64,000 bases of DNA from Bacteroidia bacterium (GCA_041391665.1 JAWKNO010000002.1:248001-312000), one strand, 5' to 3'; shown: positions 26,259 through 35,194, counted from the stretch's first letter. The notes: a model not told the origin generated them from the letters alone. A program made the numbers and translations.

Positions 26259-27260
26259 ATGACGACCATTACTTTAATTCCCGGAGATGGAATTGGACCG
26301 GAAATCTCAGACGCCGTAGTCAGTATCCTACAGGCTGCCGGCGCAGACCTTGACTATGATGAACAACAAGCTGGCCTCACCGCTTTCCGCGAAGTAGGCG
26401 ACCTTATTCCCGCAGATCTTATATCATCCATTAAGCGCACAAAAATCGCCTTGAAAGGCCCGCTGACTACTCCCGTAGGAGAAGGGTTTAAAAGTATTAA
26501 TGTGACGCTCCGGCAAATGTTTGATCTCTATCAAAATGTAAGACCCTGTAAAAGTGTAGCCGGTATCAACAGCCGGTTTGATAATGTAGATCTGGTGCTG
26601 TTTCGTGAGAATACCGAAGGGATGTACTCAGGCTTCGAAATTTTTGACGAACGCAACCAAATTGCCGATGCGATCGCGCGTATCAGCCGCTCTGGCTCTG
26701 AAAGAATTATTCGCTCTGCCTTTGAATATGCGGTCAAAAATAATCGCAGCAAAGTTACGATCGTTCATAAAGCCAATATCATGAAACAATCCAGTGGATT
26801 GTTTCTGAAAACAGGAATGGAGGTAGCCAAAGAGTTTCCCGGAATCAAAGTGGAAGAAAGAATTATTGACAACATGTGTATGCAGTTGGTCATGTATCCG
26901 GAACGATATGAGGTAATTGTAACCACGAACCTCTTTGGCGATATCTTATCAGATCTCGCCGCTGGTCTTATCGGTGGCCTGGGACTTGTACCCGGTGCAA
27001 ATATCGGGAAAGATGTGGCGGTCTTCGAAGCAGTCCATGGCAGTGCACCTGATATTGCCGGACAAAATAAGGCAAACCCTTCCGCTTTCCTGCAGTCAGC
27101 GATCATGATGCTTCGTTACCTTTCCATGTTTGAGGTTGCCAATCGTGTCGAAAAGGCGCTTTTTAAAACCCTTTCCCAAAAAGAAAAAACAACCGGTGAC
27201 CTTGGCGGTCGTGCTTCTACCACTGATTTTGCGCGATTTGTTATAGAAAATCTGGATTAG
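26259..27260 (+). CDS. NAD-dependent isocitrate/isopropylmalate dehydrogenase family protein
   Basis: This 333-residue enzyme belongs to the beta-decarboxylating dehydrogenases. The NAD-type isocitrate dehydrogenase of the TCA cycle is the best fit: N-terminal TLIPGDGIGPEI, the substrate-binding segment SINVTLRQMFDLYQNVRP, FRENTEGMYSGFE, the catalytic Lys in VHKANIMK, the metal-binding LFGDILSDLAAG and the nucleotide loop FEAVHGSAPDIAGQ. Isopropylmalate dehydrogenase is less likely because there is no leu operon and the substrate loop is of the isocitrate kind. No neighbour belongs to the same pathway. Confidence 0.88.
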   Translation: MTTITLIPGDGIGPEISDAVVSILQAAGADLDYDEQQAGLTAFREVGDLIPADLISSIKRTKIALKGPLTTPVGEGFKSINVTLRQMFDLYQNVRPCKSVAGINSRFDNVDLVLFRENTEGMYSGFEIFDERNQIADAIARISRSGSERIIRSAFEYAVKNNRSKVTIVHKANIMKQSSGLFLKTGMEVAKEFPGIKVEERIIDNMCMQLVMYPERYEVIVTTNLFGDILSDLAAGLIGGLGLVPGANIGKDVAVFEAVHGSAPDIAGQNKANPSAFLQSAIMMLRYLSMFEVANRVEKALFKTLSQKEKTTGDLGGRASTTDFARFVIENLD

Positions 27261-27273
27261 TTGTATAATTTTT

Positions 27274-27318
27274 TTTGCACTAAAGAATTAGTTAGTATAT
27301 TTGCACTAAGGTTTTAGT
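27274..27318 (+). promoter_or_regulatory. Promoter with two palindromic operators for the second DUF1573 gene
   Basis: TTTG (27274-27277) and TATATTTG (27296-27303), 18 bases apart, match the Bacteroidota -33/-7 promoter. Two copies of the palindrome ACTAA-N4-TTAGT lie at 27279-27292, between the boxes, and 27305-27318, just after the -7 box, 26 bases apart. The arrangement is that of a repressor operator pair that would block polymerase. The half-site resembles sites of penicillinase-repressor-type regulators, but I cannot name the regulator. Confidence 0.75.
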
Positions 27319-27359
27319 TAATCGGATACCGATATCACCTATAATATCAATTTGTCATC

Positions 27360-27896
27360 ATGAAAAAATTCCGTTATTCCTTTCTTGCAGTAGTAGCAAT
27401 CATGGCTTTTGCTGCATGTCAGACCTCCGGATCTACTGAAGAAAAAACCACCGCTGACGGCAACTCAGCTGTACAGGTTTCTCCTGACGGTCAAAATCTG
27501 GCTGCTCAGAATGCTGACCCTGCAACCACCCCTAAAGTTCCTGATTTTCAGGCAAAAGCTGAAGAAATGGCCAAAACTACCGTGGAGTTTGCTTCAGAAG
27601 AATACAACTATGGTCAGGTTCAGGCTGGTACAAATGTTACCCACCAGTTTAAATTTAAAAATACAGGTACAGAGCCTCTGGTTCTTACCCGTGTAAAAGC
27701 TTCCTGCGGCTGTACAACTCCCAGCTACTCCAAAGATCCTATTCCACCCGGACAGGAAGGTTTTATCGATGTAGTATTTAACTCTGCTGGTAAGTCAGGT
27801 GTTCAGAATAAAACCGTAACTGTTACCGGTAATTTCGAAGGCTCCATCAACAAAATTCTCCGCATCTCCGGAGAAGTGTTAGCTGCTGCCAACTAA
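27360..27896 (+). CDS. DUF1573 lipoprotein
   Basis: This 178-residue lipoprotein has signal MKKFRYSFLAVVAIMAFAAC (Cys20 lipidated), a short Ser/Thr/Pro-rich linker (about 25-60) and a C-terminal DUF1573 domain (about 75-175) with ASCGCTTP and GFIDVVFNSAGKSGVQ. It is a close paralogue of the C-terminus of the protein at 14457-15200, sharing long identical stretches such as FKFKNTGTEPL and LTRVKASCGCTTP. Its function is unknown; an envelope or adhesive role is a guess. A promoter with two palindromes precedes it and a strong terminator follows, so it is a single-gene, probably regulated unit. Confidence 0.85.
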   Translation: MKKFRYSFLAVVAIMAFAACQTSGSTEEKTTADGNSAVQVSPDGQNLAAQNADPATTPKVPDFQAKAEEMAKTTVEFASEEYNYGQVQAGTNVTHQFKFKNTGTEPLVLTRVKASCGCTTPSYSKDPIPPGQEGFIDVVFNSAGKSGVQNKTVTVTGNFEGSINKILRISGEVLAAAN

Positions 27897-27946
27897 ATTT
27901 CGATTATTTCCTGGTACTTAAAACTACCTGGATCATACAACGTATT

Positions 27947-27985
27947 GCAAAGGCCAAAGGCGTTTTACCCTTTGGCCTTTGTTGT
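27947..27985 (+). terminator. Intrinsic terminator after the DUF1573 lipoprotein gene
   Basis: A perfect stem of CAAAGGCCAAAGG with CCTTTGGCCTTTG around the loop CGTTTTAC is followed by a T-rich tract (TTGTATTTTTA). Confidence 0.85.
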
Positions 27986-28030
27986 ATTTTTATCTACTTT
28001 TAGATCCTAATTTGACTTGATACTTTTTTT

Positions 28031-28357
28031 ATGCAAAACATAATGATCTTACTGCAAACCACAGAGACCGGCGCGAGCGGAGGCCTTGGCGGCATGGAGC
28101 AGTTTTTGTTTTTCGGTGGTATTATCGCCATCTTCTACTTTTTTATGATTCGCCCCCAGCAAAAAAGAGCTAAAGAGGAACGCCAATTTCGCGAAAACCT
28201 CAATAAAGGCGACAAAGTGGTCACCATCGGTGGCATCTACGGGCAAATCGAAAGTATTGACGAAAAGTCTGTACTCGTAAAAGTGGATACTAACGTAAAA
28301 CTTCGCTTTGAGAAAGCAGCATTAAAGCCTGTACCGGCTGCTGAAAATGAAAAATAA
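28031..28357 (+). CDS. yajC: Preprotein translocase subunit YajC
   Basis: YajC is a small inner-membrane accessory of the SecDF-SecYEG machinery. The 108-residue protein has one membrane helix (FLFFGGIIAIFYFFMIRP, about 25-42) followed by the family signature RPQQKRAKEERQF and the cytoplasmic GDKVVTIGGIYGQIESI domain. It overlaps the YbbR-like gene by 11 bases. The yajC-YbbR-coaE order is typical of Bacteroidota. Confidence 0.95.
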   Translation: MQNIMILLQTTETGASGGLGGMEQFLFFGGIIAIFYFFMIRPQQKRAKEERQFRENLNKGDKVVTIGGIYGQIESIDEKSVLVKVDTNVKLRFEKAALKPVPAAENEK

Positions 28358-29330
28358 TCCAGGCCTCGCAGCCCGGAAATTTATACGGAAAATTATCACC
28401 TCTTTTCCGGGTAAAAATGATCAGGGTGCAACCTTTTTGATTGCAGCCCTGCTCTCTCTTACTTTATGGTTTCTTGTTACAATCAATCAGGAGTACGATA
28501 CCTCTATTAACTACCCGGTAAAAATTACGGCTGTCCCTGAAACGATTCAAATTACGCGAAATCTCAACCCTACCGTAGATATTGTCGCAAGGGGGGGAGG
28601 CGTTGATCTTTTAGTGGAACATTTTAAGCTCTCCCGTGATACACTCGAATTTCCCTTTAGTGAGGAATACCGGAAGAATAATTTTATTCCGACTGGTACT
28701 TATAAAGATGGCTTTACCCGGATTATCCCTTATACAATAAAGGCGATCAATCCCGGCCGTATTTATTTTGAATACGAAAAAAAAATATACAAACGTGTTC
28801 CTTTGCGCCTTCGCACAAGAATACAACTCAAACCTACCTACCAACTCCTGGAAGCACCGGTACTTCAACAGGATTCTGTGATTATTCTGGGTCCTCAAAC
28901 CCGTCTTGATAGTATTAAAGAATGGTTTACAACTGATGAAAAAACAGATATTATTTCGTCAACGGGGGAGATTGAAGTAAATGTCCTGAACACGGTTCCG
29001 GGGCTGTCGGTCAGCCCTCATAAGGTCAGGGTCTGGATCAACCCTGTTCTGTATACGCAGACGCAGATCCCTGTTGAGATCGAGGTGGATGATATTCCAC
29101 CCGGAATGGAGGTACGACTTAGTGAGACCCTCGTAAATGTTACGGCTTTGGTTCCGATGGAGCGTTTTCAACAGCTAAAAAAGGAAAATGAGCATCTCAC
29201 CGTCATGGTTCCCTTTCAGGATCTGGACCCACAAGTGCCTTTTTTTATTCCGCGAATAGAGCTTCCTGAACCTATTAAAGTGGTGAGTCGTACACCTTTA
29301 CGGTTGTCCTATGTAATTATTAAGAAATGA
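28347..29330 (+). CDS. YbbR/CdaR-like membrane-anchored protein
   Basis: This 327-residue protein has one N-terminal membrane segment (about 30-50, LIAALLSLTLWFLVTI) and an extracytoplasmic region of tandem YbbR-like beta modules (YPVKITAVPETIQI near 57, PLRLRTRIQLKPTYQLL near 150, TQIPVEIEVDDIPPGME near 235). In Firmicutes CdaR regulates a diadenylate cyclase; in Bacteroidota the gene sits between yajC and coaE and its role is not established. It overlaps yajC by 11 bases and coaE by 4 (ATGA), so the three are co-translated. Confidence 0.85.
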   Translation: MKNNPGLAARKFIRKIITSFPGKNDQGATFLIAALLSLTLWFLVTINQEYDTSINYPVKITAVPETIQITRNLNPTVDIVARGGGVDLLVEHFKLSRDTLEFPFSEEYRKNNFIPTGTYKDGFTRIIPYTIKAINPGRIYFEYEKKIYKRVPLRLRTRIQLKPTYQLLEAPVLQQDSVIILGPQTRLDSIKEWFTTDEKTDIISSTGEIEVNVLNTVPGLSVSPHKVRVWINPVLYTQTQIPVEIEVDDIPPGMEVRLSETLVNVTALVPMERFQQLKKENEHLTVMVPFQDLDPQVPFFIPRIELPEPIKVVSRTPLRLSYVIIKK

Positions 29331-29956
29331 ATCCCTGGAGAATAGGCATTACCGGCGGTATTGGCAGCGGTAAAAGCCGCGTCTGTACTATTTTTTCCAC
29401 TTTGGGGTATAGGGTATACTCTGCGGATGATCGTGCCAGGTGGCTGATGGCTCACGACGAGAAATTAGTGGGAAATATACGCCGTTTGTTTGGCGATGAA
29501 GCGTACCTGTCAGACGGCTCTCTCAACCGCAGCCTGATCAGCCAAAAGGTATTTTCCGATGCGGCTTTGTTGTCTCAACTCAATGCATATGTTCATCCGG
29601 TTACAGGTCAGGATTTCGAAGATTGGGTAACACACACACCGGCTGACTATTCCCGTTCATTTGTGCTGAAAGAAGCGGCCATCCTCTTTGAGTCTGGGGC
29701 ATACAAAACTTCTGATGCCGTAATTTCTGTATACGCACCTAAGAATATCCGGGTCAGTCGGGTCGTAACACGCGACCATACTACACGGGAGGCAGTCTTT
29801 TCCCGGATGAATAAACAATGGCCTGAATCAGAAAAAATTTTCCGATCTGACTTCGTCATCTACAATGACGGCATTCAGCCGCTTTCTACCCAGGTTACGG
29901 CTGCGATACGTTTTCTTGAACAAAAATTTTCTCAGGGGAAGACTACGCCCGGATAA
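29327..29956 (+). CDS. coaE: Dephospho-CoA kinase
   Basis: CoaE phosphorylates the ribose 3'-hydroxyl of dephospho-CoA with ATP, the last step of coenzyme A synthesis. The 209-residue protein has the P-loop GITGGIGSGKS near its N-terminus, the conserved YSADDRARWL segment and a lid region (VVTRDHTTREAVFSRM). Its ATG overlaps the stop of the YbbR gene in ATGA. Its last 25 bases overlap, tail to tail, the end of the SGNH-like gene on the other strand. Confidence 0.96.
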   Translation: MNPWRIGITGGIGSGKSRVCTIFSTLGYRVYSADDRARWLMAHDEKLVGNIRRLFGDEAYLSDGSLNRSLISQKVFSDAALLSQLNAYVHPVTGQDFEDWVTHTPADYSRSFVLKEAAILFESGAYKTSDAVISVYAPKNIRVSRVVTRDHTTREAVFSRMNKQWPESEKIFRSDFVIYNDGIQPLSTQVTAAIRFLEQKFSQGKTTPG

Positions 29957-31248
29957 TCGGTAATATTAATCGGCGGAATAGAAGCCCCGAAGCTAATAAA
30001 ACTGTTGATCGTACGGATAAATGTATTGGCAATGACTGCATTACCCCTTGGGGTGAAGTAGATTCCATCCAGTGAAAATATTCCCCCGGAAAGATACTCA
30101 TTGGATACCTCCAACCCATCTTCTGTATAGCTTTGAGCCAGCTGGCCTATCAGGTAGTGAATATCAGCAATGACAAATGCAGGCTTTTCCAGAGAAGCAT
30201 TGAGCGAAGCGACTTTTTCACTGATTTTCAGGTTGTATTCATTAATCAGCTTTTTGATCAGTTCAATCTCTGATTTGTCCAGAACCCAATGACCGGGAAC
30301 AGGGTTTTCTGCGACTAATCCGAAGGATGATCCCTGCCCATATTCCATTCCAATTTGATCTTTGGCCGGTAATAAGATTTGATCTTCATTTGTTGCAATA
30401 CGAACGCCAGCATCGGTCGAAATGTAGATGGGGATGATGGAACCTTTACATTTTTCCCGGTTGACATATTGAGACGGAACTGTTTTGAAATAAGGAAAAA
30501 GGGTAATATCCGGGATATTTCCAATCACACCTTTTGCCTGGGGACTAGCAAGGACCACTTCGTCGAGTAACAGGCCAAGTGCTTGTGCAAACTGCTCTGC
30601 ATCGGCAGGGTGAAAGCCGTAATATTCAGCACCTTTCATTGCAAACCCCAGAAAATCCGTCATACCCAGCCAGAGGGTGAAAAACCCCGGGCGACTTTCC
30701 TTTATCAGAGAAATATAGGAATCTCCGGAGGGGTTTATTCTGGTAAAAAATGGGTTCATCTGGATCATACTATCCTTCAAGATATGGCTGGTTTTCAGCT
30801 GAGGAATTCCCAGGTTATTGATCTGTTTTTTAGGCACATAAACATCTTTCCATCCAGCCTGAGGGTTTACGGTACTCAGTACCGGTGCCGGTGATTCCAA
30901 AGGGCATTCCGTATGAGACATAGAATCAATGCGGAGATGTCCGGAACCTACGCCTGGCATCTCAGGTTGCTCAAAATCAATGAGTTGTGCAAGCAGAAAC
31001 TGATCAGCGATCAGTTTCGGGAATGCATATTGTTGCCCTTCGGCATAGAGTCCGGAATAACTGTAAGGTTCCAGTGAGCCGTTGGTTACACCAGCGGTAA
31101 ACCCGTCGCCGATGGCGACGTAGCGGAACACATTCAGGAATCCGGTCGAAGGGGCTGGTCCGACAAGTCCCGGTTTACAGCCGCTATAGAGCAATAATAT
31201 TGTAAGTGTGGGGAAAAGGGTGCAGGCAATCGTAAAAATTCTTCTCAT
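29932..31248 (-). CDS. SGNH/GDSL-fold lipoprotein with degenerate catalytic site
   Basis: This is a 438-residue lipoprotein (lipobox LLYSGC, Cys24) with the SGNH hydrolase fold found in Bacteroidota next to FadL-type porins. Block I reads AIGDGFTAG, so the nucleophile Ser of GDS is Gly49. Block III, usually GxND, reads GMTD. Block V, usually DxxH, reads DGIY (Asp394, Tyr397). Ser, Asn and His all appear replaced, so it is probably not a hydrolase and may bind lipid or act as a partner of the porin upstream. The ATG at 31248 gives the best signal peptide; one at 31263 is also open. Confidence 0.8.
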   Translation of the reverse strand: MRRIFTIACTLFPTLTILLLYSGCKPGLVGPAPSTGFLNVFRYVAIGDGFTAGVTNGSLEPYSYSGLYAEGQQYAFPKLIADQFLLAQLIDFEQPEMPGVGSGHLRIDSMSHTECPLESPAPVLSTVNPQAGWKDVYVPKKQINNLGIPQLKTSHILKDSMIQMNPFFTRINPSGDSYISLIKESRPGFFTLWLGMTDFLGFAMKGAEYYGFHPADAEQFAQALGLLLDEVVLASPQAKGVIGNIPDITLFPYFKTVPSQYVNREKCKGSIIPIYISTDAGVRIATNEDQILLPAKDQIGMEYGQGSSFGLVAENPVPGHWVLDKSEIELIKKLINEYNLKISEKVASLNASLEKPAFVIADIHYLIGQLAQSYTEDGLEVSNEYLSGGIFSLDGIYFTPRGNAVIANTFIRTINSFISFGASIPPINITDYPGVVFP

Positions 31249-31340
31249 ATAGTATCCACTCAACGCCTTCTATTGGGTCTTCTTTATTAGTATATCGCAT
31301 TCCGGGTCAAGATCGTTTACTCTGCTTGAAACATATTTTT

Positions 31341-32585
31341 TTAAAAATCATATCTCAGGCCGACACCCACGATATTCGTTGACGTCTGATACGTTCCTCC
31401 AAATACGGCTTCGTCAAAAATAGCAGTTCTTTCACCCGTAAACTCATATAACCATGTAAGATCGAAATAAAGTCTTTCTACAAGATTTATGCCCATTCCT
31501 AAACATAGCCCGATTCTGTCTGCATCGGGAATTTCAGGGCTGACAAAGCCTTCGGGAACCGGAGATTTATCGTAGTAAGCACCGCCACGGAAACGGATTT
31601 TTTGATTAGCCTGATACTCGCCGCCAATTCGGAGTGTGGTCGAATTGATAAAACCTCTGCGGGCAGGCCATTTATTTACGGGGGGTATTTCCTGGTCAAA
31701 GGTAAAAGCCAAAGAATCAAAGCTGCTCCACCCCGTAAAGTTTAAATCAAAGGCAAGGAGCCACCGTTCATCCGGCCTGTAACCGATCCCAATGTTGAGC
31801 ACACCCGGAAGCGTAAAATCTGTAGAAAAACCCATATCGGGGAAAACATCAGCCAGGGATTCCGGAACGTCAAATTTTGCGACTCCATGCAGGATGTCAA
31901 TCCTTACGCTGGAGCGGTAAGAGATACCCAGACTAACTTGTTCATTGGGTTTGAGAAATATTCCTGCATTGATACCGATTCCTCTTCCGGTTCCTGATAA
32001 AATCGCTGCGCCTTCACTTCCATTGGGGCCGTCTCCTTTTATGGCTTTACGGTTAAAAAGACTGGCAAAGCCATAAGAAAACCCCAGGCCGATTCCTAAC
32101 TGTTCATTAAACTTATAGCTAATGGTGGGCTGAATAAAGTACGTATTGATCGCGAATTCCTGCGATATATATTTTCCTTTCCAGTCATCGGGCCATTTGG
32201 AACCGCCCAGGTAAGGGTTGTTGACACTAATCCCAAATGAAAATCCTTTTTCTTTGACAATATCCGCTTTACCATTCCATGAGAGATACAGGTAGATAGG
32301 GGTATAAAGCAGGGTATCCATATTGACCTGATATACGCTTGGCGTTCGGGCAAGAAAACTGGTAACGGGGAAAACTGCACTGCTTCCAATCATCACAGAG
32401 CCACGCGGCTGAAATCCCAGTGCACCGGGATTAAAAAATACCGAACTACCGTCAAGCGCAAGCCCTGTGCCTGTATGAGCCATCCCCAGTTGGCGCTGAC
32501 CATGAAGATTCAGCTGAAAGCCACCGCAATAGCCCTGGTGGAGCAGCACCATTATGATACCCGTAAAAGCAGCAAGTAGTCTCAT
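31341..32585 (-). CDS. OmpP1/FadL/TodX-family outer-membrane protein
   Basis: This 414-residue outer-membrane beta-barrel is of the FadL type, which moves long-chain fatty acids or other hydrophobic compounds into the cell. The signal peptide (to about residue 22) is followed by the N-terminal hatch with NLHGQRQLGMAHTGTGLALDGSSVFFNPGAL split over two strands. Further motifs are QPTISYKFNEQLGIGLGFSYG and a final strand ending in Phe (VGVGLRYDF). It is transcribed 92 bases ahead of the SGNH-like gene, a pairing known in Bacteroidota. Confidence 0.92.
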   Translation of the reverse strand: MRLLAAFTGIIMVLLHQGYCGGFQLNLHGQRQLGMAHTGTGLALDGSSVFFNPGALGFQPRGSVMIGSSAVFPVTSFLARTPSVYQVNMDTLLYTPIYLYLSWNGKADIVKEKGFSFGISVNNPYLGGSKWPDDWKGKYISQEFAINTYFIQPTISYKFNEQLGIGLGFSYGFASLFNRKAIKGDGPNGSEGAAILSGTGRGIGINAGIFLKPNEQVSLGISYRSSVRIDILHGVAKFDVPESLADVFPDMGFSTDFTLPGVLNIGIGYRPDERWLLAFDLNFTGWSSFDSLAFTFDQEIPPVNKWPARRGFINSTTLRIGGEYQANQKIRFRGGAYYDKSPVPEGFVSPEIPDADRIGLCLGMGINLVERLYFDLTWLYEFTGERTAIFDEAVFGGTYQTSTNIVGVGLRYDF

Positions 32586-32707
32586 GGAAATGTCAATTGT
32601 TAGCTGAAAGTAGGTTTTTTTTATGGAAAAACCAGCGTCAATTGATTTGCCTGTGGATTCTGGGTAGAAAGCAGAATTATCTGTAATTTGTGCCCGAAAC
32701 CGCTGAT

Positions 32708-33514
32708 ATGGTAAAAGGAAAAAAAGTTGTGGTGGTCATGCCCGCCTATAATGCAGAGCGTACACTGGAAGCTACCTTCAGGGAAATCCCTTTTGACATT
32801 GTGGATGAAGTGATTTTAGTGGATGATAAAAGCAGTGATGATACTGCCGCAAAGGCTGAGCAACTGGGTGTGCACAAAGTCATCCGGCATCCGGCAAATC
32901 GCGGCTATGGAGGAAATCAGAAGACCTGCTACGCTGCCGCAATTGCCGCAGGGGCTGATATCGTCGTCATGCTGCATCCAGACTATCAATATACGCCCCT
33001 CCTGCTGGAGGCGATGATCTATCCGATTGCGAATGGCCTGTTTCCGGTAATGCTGGGTTCGCGAATTCTTGGAAAAGGTGCCCGAACCGGCGGCATGCCT
33101 ATTTATAAATATATAGCCAACCGGGGACTTACGTTTTTCCAGAATCTTCTCATGAATCAGAAACTTGCCGAGTACCATACCGGCTATCGCGCTTTTTCCC
33201 GGGAAATTTTGCTGAAACTGCCACTGGAAGAAAATAGCGACGATTTTGTATTTGATAATGAGATGCTGGGCCAAATCGCTTATGCCGGCTACACGATCGG
33301 AGAGGTAACCTGCCCGACTAAATATTTTCACGAAGCTTCTTCCATCAATTTTTCGAGAAGTGTTGTGTATGGATTAGGAGTCCTGAGAGTTTCCGTTTTG
33401 TATGTGCTCAATAAATTGAAACTGGTACATTCACCTATTTATAATCTGACCTCCGGACGCAAGCTGATCCTTGATCCCGAAACAGAAAAAACACCCCTGT
33501 CTTCCAAATCTTAA
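32708..33514 (+). CDS. Family 2 glycosyltransferase (dolichol-phosphate mannosyltransferase-like)
   Basis: This 268-residue GT-A-fold enzyme has the nucleotide-binding start VVMPAYNAERTLEATF, the VDDKSSDDT motif, an HPDYQYTP acidic motif at the usual DxD position and the acceptor-side motif YHTGYRAFSRE. The likely role is transfer of a sugar onto a polyprenyl-type or envelope acceptor. The C-terminal helix (VLRVSVLYVLNKLKL) may associate with the membrane. The ATG at 32708 is preferred to a GTG at 32690. The DUF3352-like gene follows by 12 bases. Confidence 0.88.
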   Translation: MVKGKKVVVVMPAYNAERTLEATFREIPFDIVDEVILVDDKSSDDTAAKAEQLGVHKVIRHPANRGYGGNQKTCYAAAIAAGADIVVMLHPDYQYTPLLLEAMIYPIANGLFPVMLGSRILGKGARTGGMPIYKYIANRGLTFFQNLLMNQKLAEYHTGYRAFSREILLKLPLEENSDDFVFDNEMLGQIAYAGYTIGEVTCPTKYFHEASSINFSRSVVYGLGVLRVSVLYVLNKLKLVHSPIYNLTSGRKLILDPETEKTPLSSKS

Positions 33515-33526
33515 TATTGCGGTTTC

Positions 33527-35194
33527 ATGAAAACCTTTTTCAAAATCATCCTTTTTCTGGTACTGCTGGCTGTGGCTGCTGTCGCCGGATATTTTTTCAT
33601 TGATCTTGACTCCGAAGAGCGAAGCCTTTTTTCCTTTGTGCCTCACGATTTTGTCTATGCTATTGAGTCTGACCGTCCCATCGGAGACTGGCAGGATCTC
33701 AGTAAAACCGAAGTCTGGCAATACCTCAAAGGCATCGAGTATTTTGCCGACATTACGGAGTCCGCAGATTATCTGGACTCTTTGCTTAAGGCCAATCAGA
33801 CGCTGGTGGATTTTGTCAAACTGGGAGATCTGGTGATTTCTGCCCATATGGTTTCCAAGCAGGACTATGAATTTCTGATTCTTGTGGATTTGAAAGGAAA
33901 AGGCCGCAAGCTTCCCAAGCTCAAACCCCTGACAGTACCGCTGTTTGAAAGCCTGGGATATGAGGTTACTACAGATAAATATTTCAATATCGAGATCTAC
34001 AATCTCCACGATAAGGTGTATAATGAAACACTTTCACTCGCGGTAGTGGACAATGTGCTGATCACATCTTATCGTGCAGATCTGATAAGGAAGGCAATTG
34101 ATCAGTCAGAAAAAGAAAGTATTACGGAAGTACCGGATTTTACTAAGGTAAGGGATAAGACTGACCGGGGAGAACTGTACTCTATATACATGAACTTTTC
34201 CGTAATTGATAAATTCATTCTGGCCTATACCAGCGAAATGCCTGAAATGCTCGATGGGTTAAATGAAATTCTCTCTTTTGGCGGATTTGACCTGAGTATG
34301 GATGACGATAAGGTGGAAATGGAAGGGTTCATCAAACAATTGGATTCTGTCGGGTCATTTTTGCAGGTGTTTAAGGAAGTGGGGAAAGGGGCGGTTCATG
34401 CGCAGGATGTTCTTCCTTCCAATACGGCGATGTTTACTTCTATGGGGTTTTCTGATTTTGGTGATTTCTATCGGCGGTTTGATAGTTATTATGCCGAATC
34501 TGACCCGGAAGGGTATAAGAGTATGGCAAAAAATAAAGACCGGATAGAGAAGTTGTTGAAAATCGAATTTGAAAGAGATTTCTTTGCCTGGATGACGGAT
34601 GAAATGGTGACAGCGGTGGTTCCGGTGTCTTCAGATACCGCACAGTATGCCTATTATGCCATGCTTCATTTTGACGATTATGACCTGGTCAAAGAGCGAT
34701 TGGATTATGTAACCAAACGAATCGGAAAAACACCGGTAAAGTTTGAAGAACTGGACTATCAGGGGTATACAATCAAATATCTGGAGCTCAGAGGATTTTT
34801 TAAGATCTTCTTCAAGAAGTTATTTTCCCGGATAGAAAAACCACACTTTACTTATATTGACGATTATGTGGTTTTTTCCAATGATACTACGGCACTGCAG
34901 TATGTCATTGATCAGTATCTGGCCGAAAATGTGCTGGGCAGAGACCCGCAATACAAAGATTTTTCAGACCATTTTTCTTCGTCTTCCAGCATATTTACCT
35001 ATATCAACAATGGCCGTTTTCTAAACTATTATATGACGACCCTGGATGCGGCAGCGCGCAAGGATATGCAGAAAAACCAGGCTTATTTTATGAGTTTTCC
35101 CGAGGTTGGCTTTCAGTTATCTCCTTCCGGGGATATGTATGAGGCTTATTTATACACGGGGTTTGTGCCACAACAAACATCCGCATCGCGATAA
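33527..35194 (+). CDS. DUF3352-like membrane-anchored protein
   Basis: This 555-residue protein has one N-terminal membrane anchor (FFKIILFLVLLAVAAVAGYFF, residues 4-24 in the full sequence) and a large extracytoplasmic region. It starts with VPHDFVYAIESDRPI and has two similar halves; blocks such as LPSNTAMFTSMGFSDFGDF resemble DUF3352, known in Bacteroidota and cyanobacteria. No enzymatic motif is seen. It is translated right after the glycosyltransferase, so a cell-envelope role is likely but unproven. Confidence 0.72.
   Translation: MKTFFKIILFLVLLAVAAVAGYFFIDLDSEERSLFSFVPHDFVYAIESDRPIGDWQDLSKTEVWQYLKGIEYFADITESADYLDSLLKANQTLVDFVKLGDLVISAHMVSKQDYEFLILVDLKGKGRKLPKLKPLTVPLFESLGYEVTTDKYFNIEIYNLHDKVYNETLSLAVVDNVLITSYRADLIRKAIDQSEKESITEVPDFTKVRDKTDRGELYSIYMNFSVIDKFILAYTSEMPEMLDGLNEILSFGGFDLSMDDDKVEMEGFIKQLDSVGSFLQVFKEVGKGAVHAQDVLPSNTAMFTSMGFSDFGDFYRRFDSYYAESDPEGYKSMAKNKDRIEKLLKIEFERDFFAWMTDEMVTAVVPVSSDTAQYAYYAMLHFDDYDLVKERLDYVTKRIGKTPVKFEELDYQGYTIKYLELRGFFKIFFKKLFSRIEKPHFTYIDDYVVFSNDTTALQYVIDQYLAENVLGRDPQYKDFSDHFSSSSSIFTYINNGRFLNYYMTTLDAAARKDMQKNQAYFMSFPEVGFQLSPSGDMYEAYLYTGFVPQQTSASR

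Noticed and set aside
28000..28030. TAATTTG ahead of yajC as a -7 box (also ahead of the glycosyltransferase and near 37390)
   Set aside because: It is one base short of TAnnTTTG and no TTTG box stands at the right distance; too common in AT-rich DNA.
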